Origin: Pollutimonas sp963706785
GTDB taxonomy: Bacteria > Pseudomonadota > Gammaproteobacteria > Burkholderiales > Burkholderiaceae_B
Reading direction: 5' to 3'
NCBI GenBank assembly: GCA_963706785.1
Contig: CAVPNJ010000009.1
Span: 124,001 to 188,000, forward strand
Length of the DNA: 64,000 bases
Numbering within the stretch: position 1 is the first letter of the stretch; every line of letters begins with the position of its first letter. The notes beneath the pieces are model-generated. The model was not told the DNA's origin, made no database searches, and saw only the letters and a list, made by a program, of their open reading frames with translations. Below, in pieces: positions 31,952 to 40,074 of the stretch. The translations under genes and the position numbers were made by a program.

Positions 31952-32030
31952 TACCGAGCTGCGCTCCCGCGCAGGAGCGCGTGCGGGCGTGTAAAGCAGC
32001 AATGCATTTAAGTATCATTTGGATTCACTT

Positions 32031-32057
32031 CTTACATTTTATTCAGTAAAATGTAAG
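32031..32057. promoter_or_regulatory. Perfect 11-base inverted repeat upstream of a family 25 glycosyltransferase
   Basis: CTTACATTTTA (32031-32041) and TAAAATGTAAG (32047-32057) are exact inverted copies around TTCAG. The dyad ends 27 bases before the glycosyltransferase ATG. It is AT-rich and has no T run on either side, so an operator is more likely than a terminator. No cognate regulator is adjacent. Confidence 0.6.
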
Positions 32058-32084
32058 ATTAATTGACTCGAAGTGCGTACCACT

Positions 32085-32897
32085 ATGCTTAGCGAACTCC
32101 CGGCGATTCACGTCATCAGCTTGCCGGGTCTTCCCGACCGGCGTCGTTTCATGCAAGATCAGCTTGATCGTTTAGGCATAGGGCGTTATGAATTCTTCGA
32201 TGCTATTCATGGAAAGGCCCAGCCCGACTTTTACCTATTCCAAAAATACGACGCCGTCCGACGTGCACGTATCAAGGGCACAGGAAATGCGCTGAAGCTA
32301 TCGCAACTAGGATGCTTCGCAAGCCATTACCTATTGTGGGAAAAATGCGTTGAAACTGGCCAACCGATCATCATCCTTGAGGACGACGCCATACTGATGC
32401 CCAACTTCATGGATTTCTATGAAGAATCGGTGCAAATGCTGCAGAAGCACGGTTTGATATGGATGCACGCCAGCACAAAAGCCAAGCATAAACAAGGCTG
32501 GCCGCTAGAGCGGATTGGCGCGTTTACCCTGAAGAAGCTTGTCCACGGGCACTCTGGCACAGCCGGCTACTTGATCAGTCCGGATTGCGCCCGCACAATG
32601 ATGGTCTACTGTTCTCAGTGGATTTACGCAGTAGACGACACCATGGCGCGCTTTTTCGATCACAAAATCGAGGCCATAGGCTTGGACCCCGTTTGCGTCG
32701 TACATAACGACGACTTCGAATCCACGATCAATGAAAAGTCGGCCCGATTAAACAGAACACTAAGCGATAAGATGCGCCGCGAATATGCCAATCTGAAAGA
32801 CATCATAAAAAGAAATGCTCACAATCTTCAGTTCTATGTGGAATATAAACTCGCGCGGGGCTTTCAAAAGACAGCTATCCGACGCCTCAAGGGCTGA
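32085..32897 (+). CDS. Glycosyltransferase family 25 (LPS biosynthesis)
   Basis: A 270-residue glycosyltransferase of the LgtB/LpsA family, which adds galactose or another hexose to LPS oligosaccharide on the cytoplasmic face. HVISLPGLPDRRRFMQDQL (about 8-26) is the N-terminal family motif, GCFASHYLLWEKC (about 76) precedes the donor site, and IIILEDDAILMPNF (about 95-108) carries the acidic metal-binding pair. I start at the ATG at 32085; a GTG at 32073 is in frame. A strong dyad lies just upstream, and the gene is a single transcription unit between argA and yggX. The sugar is unknown. Confidence 0.88.
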   Translation: MLSELPAIHVISLPGLPDRRRFMQDQLDRLGIGRYEFFDAIHGKAQPDFYLFQKYDAVRRARIKGTGNALKLSQLGCFASHYLLWEKCVETGQPIIILEDDAILMPNFMDFYEESVQMLQKHGLIWMHASTKAKHKQGWPLERIGAFTLKKLVHGHSGTAGYLISPDCARTMMVYCSQWIYAVDDTMARFFDHKIEAIGLDPVCVVHNDDFESTINEKSARLNRTLSDKMRREYANLKDIIKRNAHNLQFYVEYKLARGFQKTAIRRLKG

Positions 32898-32982
32898 CAC
32901 AAGCAATTGCCGGCGCAGCCAAGCCAAGCCGGACTAGGTACAATGTGCCAGTTAGATAACCTGTTTAAGAGGCAAGACTGTC

Positions 32983-33255
32983 ATGGCACGTATGGTTCAA
33001 TGTGTAAAGCTCAAGCGCGAAGCGGAAGGCCTGGATTACCCGCCGTATCCGGGCGATCTGGGTGTGCGCATCTGGCAAAGCGTTTCGAAAGAGGCCTGGG
33101 CCCAGTGGATGGACACACAAACACGCCTGGTGAACGAGAACCGTTTGAATTTGGCCGATGCCAGGGCTCGCAAGTATCTGGCACAACAAATGGAAAGCTT
33201 TTTGTTTGAAGACGCTAACGTTGAAGCCCAGGGCTACGTACCGCCGTCTGTATAA
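32983..33255 (+). CDS. yggX: Probable Fe(2+)-trafficking / oxidative damage protection protein YggX
   Basis: A 90-residue cytosolic protein matching the YggX family from end to end: MVQCVKLKREAEGLDYPPYPGDLGVRIWQSVSKEAW at the start, with the conserved Cys at residue 7, then WMDTQTRLVNENRLN and ARKYLAQQMESFLF. In enterobacteria YggX protects Fe-S clusters and is linked to iron handling; a direct iron-carrier role is debated. The ATG at 32983 gives the usual MARMVQC start. It is convergent with phoU, 130 bases apart, and no strong terminator was seen between them. Confidence 0.95.
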   Translation: MARMVQCVKLKREAEGLDYPPYPGDLGVRIWQSVSKEAWAQWMDTQTRLVNENRLNLADARARKYLAQQMESFLFEDANVEAQGYVPPSV

Positions 33256-33385
33256 CCCGGACGTCCCTGCTACTCGGGCAACGGACAGCGCACTACTCGC
33301 GCCTGTCCAGCCCATTTATTTTTTCGATTCTTATTGCGTCGGCGCCCAATGCGAATAACACTTCAGGCGCGATCACCGAGCATCC

Positions 33386-34111
33386 TTAAACTTCGTTTTC
33401 CTCGTCTTCGACCTCACCGCGCGCCATGCGTTCGGTGTGCTTGATGCCTGTATGGCGAACGTCGTCGCCGCGCACCATGTAAATAACGCGTTCTGACATA
33501 TTTTTGGCGTGATCGCCAATGCGTTCCAGCGCACGCGCTATGAAGATAAGATCAATCGAACGTGAAATTGTCCGCGGATCTTCGATCATGTAAGTGATGA
33601 TATGGCGCAAGGACCCTTTCCATTCTCTGTCGACTTCCTTGTCGTTACGCACTACTTGGGCCGCATGCACGGGATCGTGACGTGCGAATGCGTCGAGTGA
33701 ATCACGAATCATGGCAGTAACAAAATTCGACATATGGCGCAATTCGACCACGGGCTCGTAATGGACTTCCGACTCGTGCAGACGCCGTGCCATCTTGGCG
33801 ATTTTCTCGGCCTCGTCGCCGCAGCGCTCCATATCGGTAAGCATCTTCGAGACGGAAAGCAATAAGCGCAAGTCACCGGCAGTCGGTTGATTTCGGGCGA
33901 TAAGCAGGCCGATCCGTTCGTCGATTTCGACCTCAAGGCGATTAACCTCTTTTTCGCGTTCGCGGACCTTGTCGACCAAGCTGAGATTGCCGGTGGCGAG
34001 AGCTTCCATGCCCTCTCTGACCATAGCCTCAACCAGCCCGCCCATTTGCAAGAAAAGGGAACGAGTGGTCTCGAGGTCGGATGTAAATTGCTTGTTCGTG
34101 TGCTCGGACAT
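33386..34111 (-). CDS. phoU: Phosphate signalling complex protein PhoU
   Basis: A 241-residue all-helical protein with two PhoU repeats (about 20-110 and 125-215). Each has the acidic metal-contact motif: MERCGDEAEKIAKMARR in the first and ALERIGDHAKNMSERV in the second. PhoU links the Pst transporter to PhoR and restrains Pho regulon expression when phosphate is ample. No pst, phoB or phoR gene is nearby, so phoU is detached from its usual operon in this window. A 7-base inverted pair (CCATAGT/ACTATGG, 34158-34187) lies just upstream of its start and might be regulatory. Confidence 0.96.
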   Translation of the reverse strand: MSEHTNKQFTSDLETTRSLFLQMGGLVEAMVREGMEALATGNLSLVDKVREREKEVNRLEVEIDERIGLLIARNQPTAGDLRLLLSVSKMLTDMERCGDEAEKIAKMARRLHESEVHYEPVVELRHMSNFVTAMIRDSLDAFARHDPVHAAQVVRNDKEVDREWKGSLRHIITYMIEDPRTISRSIDLIFIARALERIGDHAKNMSERVIYMVRGDDVRHTGIKHTERMARGEVEDEENEV

Positions 34112-34157
34112 ATCAGCCCTCAGTCATGGCAAAAGTCGATAAAAGAATAGGGTATCA

Positions 34158-34207
34158 CCATAGTTCAATATTGTGTAATTACTATGGATCCGCCTGCCAT
34201 GCAGGCG
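34158..34207. promoter_or_regulatory. Two inverted repeats between rpiA and phoU
   Basis: CCATAGT (34158-34164) pairs with ACTATGG (34181-34187) across 16 bases, and CGCCTGC (34191-34197) pairs with GCAGGCG (34201-34207) across 3 bases. The second could be an rpiA-end hairpin, although it has no T run. The first sits in the phoU promoter zone. No PHO-box match was seen. Confidence 0.4.
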
Positions 34208-34266
34208 CAAAGCCATGGTCAGGGCCATGATCGCAAATTGAAGATTACACGTCTAATATGACGGGA

Positions 34267-34950
34267 TTATGACGCTGCTTTTCCAAGCCGTCGGACACCG
34301 TCTTGAGTCGAAATAAGCGCAATATCGGCGCCGGCTATTGCAAAAAGTCCGCAACTTACTACCCCGGGGATATCGTTGATCAAGGATTCCAGTTCGGCCG
34401 GCTTCGTAATGGTCAAACCCGACACGTCAAGAATCTCGCACGCGTTGTCAGTGATGAATCCATCACGTAGAACAGGCCTTCCCCCAAGAGATACGAGCCG
34501 GCGAGCCACGACCTCGCGCGCCATAGGAATAACTTCTACGGGAAGCGGGAATTTCCCCAAACATTCAACGAGCTTGGATTCATCGACGATGCAAACAAAC
34601 CGATCTGCAACGGACGCCACTATTTTTTCCCGGGTCAGTGCCCCTCCCCCACCCTTAATCATCTTCAGCTCATGATCGATTTCGTCGGCACCATCAACGT
34701 ACAAAGGCATTTCTTCAAGCTGATTTAAATCGAATACCTTGATTCCATGTGCTTTCATGCGTTCGGAGCTACGTTCCGAACTTGACGCTGCGCCCCGGAA
34801 GCGATCTTTATGCGGAGCGAGGGCATCGATAAAGATATCTACTGTGGAGCCCGTACCCACCCCGAGAATAGTTTCCGACTTAAGGAAAGGCAGTACATAT
34901 TCCACGGCCGCGTTGGCCACATTCTGTTTAAGTTCTGTCTGTGTAAGCAT
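34267..34950 (-). CDS. rpiA: Ribose-5-phosphate isomerase A
   Basis: Interconverts ribose 5-phosphate and ribulose 5-phosphate in the pentose phosphate pathway. The 227 residues have the complete family signature: GVGTGSTVDIFIDAL (about 31), ASSERSSERM (about 57), YVDGADEID (about 87) and MIKGGGGALTREKIV with the catalytic Glu (about 100). A ribosome-binding AGGA sits about 10 bases before the ATG. It lies 25 bases after the ArsC/Spx-like gene at the end of the minus-strand run that starts with potF, so partial co-transcription is possible. Confidence 0.97.
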   Translation of the reverse strand: MLTQTELKQNVANAAVEYVLPFLKSETILGVGTGSTVDIFIDALAPHKDRFRGAASSSERSSERMKAHGIKVFDLNQLEEMPLYVDGADEIDHELKMIKGGGGALTREKIVASVADRFVCIVDESKLVECLGKFPLPVEVIPMAREVVARRLVSLGGRPVLRDGFITDNACEILDVSGLTITKPAELESLINDIPGVVSCGLFAIAGADIALISTQDGVRRLGKAAS

Positions 34951-34975
34951 GTAGTTGATCCTGAAGGCTTTCTAG

Positions 34976-35332
34976 CTAAGCGAAGAGTTCGCTATATTTT
35001 TTCTCGGAGAATCCCACACTGACGCCACCATCGCCAGTCACGGCGAGCGGACGCTTGACTAACGCTGGAAACTGCGCAATTAGTGCCTGCCACTGAGTAT
35101 CGTCTGACGGTGTTTTGCACAGGTCAGGAAGCTGGCGCCATGTCATGGAGGCTCTGTTGACCAGCTTTTCCCAACCGCCCAACTTTTCGGCCCAGGCAGT
35201 CAATTGCATGCCGCTTATCGGGTGATCACGGTAATCGGTGAAGGTAAACGCAACGCCATGCTGTTCTAGCCATGTCATGGCCTTTAGACAAGTACTGCAT
35301 TTTTTCAAACCATACAGCCGCACTGCTTCCAT
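34976..35332 (-). CDS. ArsC/Spx-family thioredoxin-fold protein (Spx/MgsR-like)
   Basis: A 118-residue protein with thioredoxin fold. LYGLKKCSTCLKAMTWL (about 6-22) has a C-x-x-C like Spx and unlike the single active Cys of arsenate reductase. FTFTDYRDHPIS and the late PLAVTGDGGVSVGFSEKKY match the YffB/Spx/MgsR group of ArsC-related proteins. True arsenate reductase is unlikely; the exact role is unknown, perhaps glutathione-dependent reduction. It begins 14 bases after potI and is probably read through from that operon. Confidence 0.85.
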   Translation of the reverse strand: MEAVRLYGLKKCSTCLKAMTWLEQHGVAFTFTDYRDHPISGMQLTAWAEKLGGWEKLVNRASMTWRQLPDLCKTPSDDTQWQALIAQFPALVKRPLAVTGDGGVSVGFSEKKYSELFA

Positions 35333-35346
35333 TGAATTAATTTCCT

Positions 35347-36150
35347 TTACTTAGACCGCCTGCGCCATTGCAGATGATTAGCAATGACGACGATTATGCC
35401 GACGGCAAGCATGAATAGAGTCGCCAGAGCGTTGATTTCAGGCTTCAATCCAAGGCGTACCCTGGAAAAAACCTCCAGAGGAAGTGTAGTGTAGCCCGGG
35501 CCGGAGAGGAATGAAGCGATGACCACGTCGTCCAACGACAGCGTAAAGGCAAGCAGCCATGCAGCCAATAAAGCAGGAGCAATCAATGGCAGCGTTATAT
35601 TGAAAAACACCTTCAATGGGGTAGCGCCTAGGTCGAGCGCGGCTTCTTCCAAAGAGCGATCCAGGTCGCGAATACGAGCCTGAATGATGACAGCCACGTA
35701 TGCCATGCAAAGGGTGACGTGCCCTACCCAGATCGTAAAAACGCCATTTCCGGCTGGCCAGCCGAAGAGGTCGCTGAGCTCGACAAACATCAGTAGCAAG
35801 GAAATGCCGAGAACGACCTCCGGGATAACCAAGGGCGCGCTGAGCATGCCAATATATAGGGCAAAGCCGCGGAAGCGGCCCATCCGCACCAATACATAGC
35901 CGGCCCACGTTCCAATAATGACCGCTGCGGTCGCTGTCAGCGCCGCTATCAGGAAAGACAGTCTTGCCGCTGACAGAAGCGCCTGATCGTTGAAGAGCTC
36001 TGCATACCACTTAAACGAAAAGCCGGTCCAGGAAGTCATCATGGCAGATTCGTTGAACGAAAACGCCATAAGGCAGAGTATGGGCACGTACAAAAACGCA
36101 TAGCCCAATGTCAGTACGACAGCGCGTAGCGCGGAATTGGGGCGTGTCAT
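35347..36150 (-). CDS. potI: Putrescine/spermidine ABC transporter permease PotI
   Basis: Second inner-membrane permease of a putrescine-type importer, 267 residues with about six membrane segments starting at AVVLTLGYAFLYVPILCLMAF. The EAA coupling loop reads EEAALDLGATPLKVFFNITLPLIAPALLA (about 175-203), which docks onto the PotG ATPase. The length and the phrase FNESAMMTSWTGFSFKWYAELF are typical of PotI/PotC. The ATG overlaps the potH stop (ATGA). It is last in the transporter operon before the ArsC/Spx-like gene. Putrescine as substrate is inferred from the family and from the companion binding protein. Confidence 0.92.
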   Translation of the reverse strand: MTRPNSALRAVVLTLGYAFLYVPILCLMAFSFNESAMMTSWTGFSFKWYAELFNDQALLSAARLSFLIAALTATAAVIIGTWAGYVLVRMGRFRGFALYIGMLSAPLVIPEVVLGISLLLMFVELSDLFGWPAGNGVFTIWVGHVTLCMAYVAVIIQARIRDLDRSLEEAALDLGATPLKVFFNITLPLIAPALLAAWLLAFTLSLDDVVIASFLSGPGYTTLPLEVFSRVRLGLKPEINALATLFMLAVGIIVVIANHLQWRRRSK

Positions 36151-37067
36151 CGCTTACCCCTTTCTTGCACTTCGAGTTGTTTAGCCTGGTTGTACTGAAA
36201 TAGAACCAGCGGTATCAACAGCATCAGAACCATGACGCAGGTGACAGCAGCGGCCATGGGCCAGTCAGCATTATTGAAGAATTCGGTCCACATGACGCGG
36301 CCCATCATCAGCGTATTCGCGCCGCCGAGCATTTCGGGGATGACGTACTCTCCTACTGTAGGAATAAATACGAGCATTGCTCCGGCAATTACGCCTGGCA
36401 TAGACATAGGCAGGGTTACGCTAAGGAAGGCGCGCCAGGGACGCGCCCCCAAGTCATAAGCGGCCTCAAGCAGACGGAGGTCGAACTTCACCAAACTGGC
36501 ATAAAGGGGCAATACGAAGAATGGCAAATAGGCATACACCAGTCCGATATAAACTGCCATATCGGTTCGATAAATCTCCAGCGGAGCATTGATTAGACCG
36601 AGCCACTGCAGAAGCTGATTCAACAGTCCGTCGTTACGCAGAATGCCGACCCAGGCATAGACACGCAGCAATAAAGACGTCCAGAATGGAAGGATGACAC
36701 CCAGTAGAAGAAGATTGCGTATCGAAGGCCGGGAGCGGGCAATATAGTATGCCATCGGATAGCCGATCAAGATGCACCATATCGTTGTGATGGCTGCTAT
36801 CTTGACGGAATTGAGGTATGTGGCGATGTACAGGCTATCGCTGAACAGCAAGGCGTAGCCCCGCAGATTCAAAGCCAGCGACAAGGTCTGGTCCTTTATT
36901 TCTGCCAGCGGAGTGTACGGCGGAATCCCGAACTTCAAATCCGCAAAACTGATTTTCAGGACCAAGACGAATGGAACCAGCAAAAACAGCATCAACCACA
37001 GAAAAGGAGGGATTATCGCCAGCGTTTTTGTACGAGGCAAAGGCCGCCGCCATGTAAACCGGTTCAT
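36147..37067 (-). CDS. potH: Putrescine/spermidine ABC transporter permease PotH
   Basis: First inner-membrane permease, 306 residues, about six membrane segments; the N-terminus LAIIPPFLWLMLFLLVPFVLVLKISF is characteristic of PotH/PotB. The EAA coupling loop LLEAAYDLGARPWRAFLSVTLPMSMPGVIAG lies at about 205-235, followed by GEYVIPEMLGG, a strongly conserved PotH/PotB stretch. Its start overlaps the potG stop and its stop overlaps the potI start, both ATGA, so the three are translationally coupled. It would form a heterodimeric channel with PotI. Confidence 0.93.
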   Translation of the reverse strand: MNRFTWRRPLPRTKTLAIIPPFLWLMLFLLVPFVLVLKISFADLKFGIPPYTPLAEIKDQTLSLALNLRGYALLFSDSLYIATYLNSVKIAAITTIWCILIGYPMAYYIARSRPSIRNLLLLGVILPFWTSLLLRVYAWVGILRNDGLLNQLLQWLGLINAPLEIYRTDMAVYIGLVYAYLPFFVLPLYASLVKFDLRLLEAAYDLGARPWRAFLSVTLPMSMPGVIAGAMLVFIPTVGEYVIPEMLGGANTLMMGRVMWTEFFNNADWPMAAAVTCVMVLMLLIPLVLFQYNQAKQLEVQERGKR

Positions 37068-38194
37068 GACGGCAAAACGGTGGCGCTATCGTTGGACCAA
37101 CTGATGAACACTTCTTCGTCCAACGCAGGAAATTCCGTCTGCGCCAGCACGAGGCTGGGCACTGTTGCTTCGACTAACGCCCCCGAATCGAGACGAATCT
37201 GATAACGGGCATAACTTCCCATCCATGCCACGTGGCTGACCATGCCGCGGCCCCAATTTGATTCCGATTCGGGCTGAGTTCGCAAGACCTGAATGTGCTC
37301 GGGCCTGACCGAAACATGCACCTCCATTCCCAGGGGCTCATTGACCCCATGACTGACATACAGCGGGCGCGCGAGATCGCTGCTTTCAATCAGCACATGA
37401 TCGGCTTCATCGACCACTATCGTTCCGGTAAAAAGATTGGTCGATCCGATAAAGCCCGCGACAAAACGAGAGTTCGGAAAGGTGTAGACATCGTGAGGAG
37501 TGCCACATTGAACAATTTGTCCCTCGGACATGATCGCCAGGCGATGCGCCATAGTCATGGCCTCTTCCTGATCGTGGGTCACCATGATGCAGGTGACGCC
37601 GACCTGGTCCAGGATTCTTGCGAGTTCAATTTGAGTCTTCTGGCGAATTTGCTTATCAAGAGCCGACATGGGCTCGTCGAGAAGCAGCAGCTTGGGTCCC
37701 TTGACTAGACTGCGTGCCAAGGCCACGCGTTGCTGCTGCCCGCCTGACAGTTGCTGCGGTTTGCGGCGTGCATAACCGCCCATCTGGACTAGATCCAACG
37801 CCTCGAATACGCGCTCGTGGATTTCGTTCTTGGGCACACCCTCTTGTTTGAGTCCGAACGCCACATTGGCCTCGACGGTCATGTGCGGGAAAAGCGCATA
37901 CGACTGAAACATCATGTTCACCGGACGCCGATATGGAGCCAGGCTAGTGATGTCTTCGTTATCAAGAAATATACGGCCCGAAGTGACTTCCTCGAAACCC
38001 GCCAGCATGCGCAGCAAGGTCGATTTACCACAGCCCGAACTGCCTAGCAAGGCAAATACCTCGTGACGGCGTACCGAAAGGTTGACCGAATTTACCGCGA
38101 CAGTGTCACCGAAGATTTTGACAACTTCTTCAACGCGAACGAACTCGTCGGCGGCTCCCGACCATGAAGGCGCCGCAGTGCGCAGATCCGACAT
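37064..38194 (-). CDS. potG: Putrescine/spermidine ABC transporter ATPase PotG
   Basis: Cytoplasmic ATPase of the importer, 376 residues. Walker A LLGSSGCGKSTLLRML (about 50), Q-loop FQSYALFPHMTV, signature LSGGQQQRVALARSL (about 148) and Walker B LLLLDEPMSALD (about 170) are intact. The C-terminal TOBE domain (about 290-376) has VSVRPEHIQVL. Unlike E. coli PotA, it sits after the binding-protein gene in the potFGHI order. The start is 2 bases beyond the potF stop. Regulation is not evident. Confidence 0.94.
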   Translation of the reverse strand: MSDLRTAAPSWSGAADEFVRVEEVVKIFGDTVAVNSVNLSVRRHEVFALLGSSGCGKSTLLRMLAGFEEVTSGRIFLDNEDITSLAPYRRPVNMMFQSYALFPHMTVEANVAFGLKQEGVPKNEIHERVFEALDLVQMGGYARRKPQQLSGGQQQRVALARSLVKGPKLLLLDEPMSALDKQIRQKTQIELARILDQVGVTCIMVTHDQEEAMTMAHRLAIMSEGQIVQCGTPHDVYTFPNSRFVAGFIGSTNLFTGTIVVDEADHVLIESSDLARPLYVSHGVNEPLGMEVHVSVRPEHIQVLRTQPESESNWGRGMVSHVAWMGSYARYQIRLDSGALVEATVPSLVLAQTEFPALDEEVFISWSNDSATVLPS

Positions 38195-38196
38195 AG

Positions 38197-39299
38197 CTAA
38201 CGCCCCGATTTAAGTTCGGCCCACATGCGCGTCTGCAGACGTTGAACGGGCAATGGCTGGGGCTTGATCACATATAGGGTCTTTGCGACCTCGGGCGGCG
38301 GGTAAATCATGGGATTATCGGCAACGTCTTTGATTACGAATTTACGCGCTTCTTTGTTGGCGTTGGGATAGAACATCGTGTTGGTGATCGCAGCATGCAC
38401 CTGCGGAGTTTCGATGTAGTTGATGAAAGCGTGCGCTTCTTCGACATTGGCTGCACCCTTAGGTATCGCCATGGTATCGAACCACGCCGGAGCACCGCCG
38501 TTTGGAATGTAGTAATCGATAGCGTAAGCCTTGTTCGCTTCGCGGGCACGATGGCGCGCAATCATTACATCGCCGGAGAAGCCATACACCATGCACAGAT
38601 CGCCTCCGGCCAACTCATCGATATATCCGGATGAACTGAACTGCCGTATGTAGGGTCTTATCGTTTTCAGCAGCTCGAAGGGCTTCCTTATAGTCTTCGG
38701 GCCGACTGCTGTTGGGATCTTTACCAAGATAATGTAGAACGGCGGGGAACACCTGCGCAGCCTCGTCGAGCACTGAAATACCGCAAGCTTTCAGCTTTGC
38801 GGCATTCTCAGGCTTGAAGAGCATGTCCCAGCTGCCCAGGGGCGCATCGTCGCCCATGAGCTCGCGCACTTTGGTCACGTTATAGCCCAGTCCATTGGTG
38901 CCATATCCCCAAGGAACCAGGTACTGGTTGCCCGGATCGACCGTCGCGACCAGGTCCATGATGTCCGGATCCAGGTATTTCCAGTTCGGGATTTTGGATT
39001 TATCGAGCTTCTGGAACAAGCCAGCCTTCAATCTGGCGAGCCGCATAGTGGGTGGACGGCACCACCACGTCGTACCCCGATTTACCGGTCAGCAATTTAG
39101 CCTGCAGCGTATCGTTACTGTCGTAAACGTCGTAGCGAACCTTGATTCCGGTTGCTTCCTGAAAGCCGGATATCGTATCAGGAGCGGTATATTCCGCCCA
39201 GTTGTAGACATTCACGACTTTGCCTTGCGCCCAAACCGACGACATTGCGGCCACCAACGCCGTGCCCAGCATCAGTCGTTTCGCCATGCTGATTTTCAT
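38197..39299 (-). pseudogene. potF: Putrescine-binding periplasmic protein, frame broken twice
   Basis: Solute-binding protein of the potFGHI importer. The N-terminus MKISMAKRLMLGTALVAAMSSVWA is a Sec signal peptide, followed by KVVNVYNWAEYTAPDTISGF, the PotF/PotD start. Downstream parts in other frames read IPNWKYLDPDIMDLVATVDPGNQYLVPWGYGTNGLGYN, GGDLCMVYGFSGDVMIA and PNGGAPAWFDTMAIP, all PotF-like. Removing one base near 39025-39031 and one C from the run at 38680-38682 gives a single protein of about 366 residues. It is therefore one gene with two single-base insertions, probably errors. It is first in the operon and 58 bases after kdkA. Confidence 0.88.
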
Positions 39300-39357
39300 T
39301 CCGAGCCCCCCAGACAGTACAAAAAGCCAAAAGGCGTGATGATAATGCTTTTTCTGA

Positions 39358-40074
39358 CTAAAGTAGACCCTTAGCGCGAGTGAGACGCGCGTAAGCGTGG
39401 CTGAGTTCGCCCCACCACGATAGCCCCGCAGTACCGGCAACCTTTACCAGCGAACGCCGTAGGCGCAGAAGGTTGGCTCTTCGCCGCTCCAGCGACAGCG
39501 TCAGCCTCTTGCATTTATCAAAGTCAATAAGCCAGACCTTCCCTTCCTTATCGAGCAGAATATTGTACGCATTCAGATCCGAATGCCAGACTCCCGCCTC
39601 GTGCATCGAATAAATGGCGTGCGCCACTCTTTCCTGGTTCGCCGCATCGAGCATATTGGCCAACGGCTGCACATCGAGAATTCTTTCGACCAGTATGGCT
39701 GCACGATAGGTAAAACCGTGACGCCAGTATGCTGCGGCGATCGGGCGCGGAACGGGCAAGCCTCGATCGTACATGAAATGTAAAAGATCGAATTCTGCAA
39801 ATGAGCGGGTCTGCGCTGCGCCTGTCCAGATATAGCGAGCCGAACTCAGCTTCGCTATCAGACCGCCTCGCCGGTAATGACGCAGCACGCCCTCGCCAAA
39901 GTCTCCTTTCACAAACCAGGCGGCCTGGCGGCCACCATGGCCGACTCGGATCGCCTGCAATTGCGGCGACGAGGGGTCAAACAGATACGTGCCTGGGGCG
40001 ACAACGCGATTGGCGTCGTAACGCACGACACCCTCGCCTATCGTCAAATTGACTGGCTCGATGGGTGGAATCAC
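39358..40074 (-). CDS. kdkA: 3-deoxy-D-manno-octulosonic acid kinase
   Basis: Phosphorylates Kdo of the LPS inner core in the cytoplasm. It has a kinase-like fold: AAWFVKGDFGEGVLRHYRRGG near the N-terminus and the catalytic loop HEAGVWHSDLNAYNILLDKEGKVWLIDFDKCKR (H-x-D and D-F-D, about 170-200). I start at GTG 40074 because GGGAGG precedes it by 4 bases and the codon overlaps the permease stop as GTGA. This gives 238 residues, the family length, whereas longer readings run into the permease gene. The family is common where the core has a single Kdo bearing phosphate. Confidence 0.9.
   Translation of the reverse strand: MIPPIEPVNLTIGEGVVRYDANRVVAPGTYLFDPSSPQLQAIRVGHGGRQAAWFVKGDFGEGVLRHYRRGGLIAKLSSARYIWTGAAQTRSFAEFDLLHFMYDRGLPVPRPIAAAYWRHGFTYRAAILVERILDVQPLANMLDAANQERVAHAIYSMHEAGVWHSDLNAYNILLDKEGKVWLIDFDKCKRLTLSLERRRANLLRLRRSLVKVAGTAGLSWWGELSHAYARLTRAKGLL

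Noticed and set aside
31961..31980. Terminator after argA (GCGCTCC stem)
   Set aside because: The stem is perfect but lacks a T run. It may only be a hairpin, so it was not listed as a terminator.
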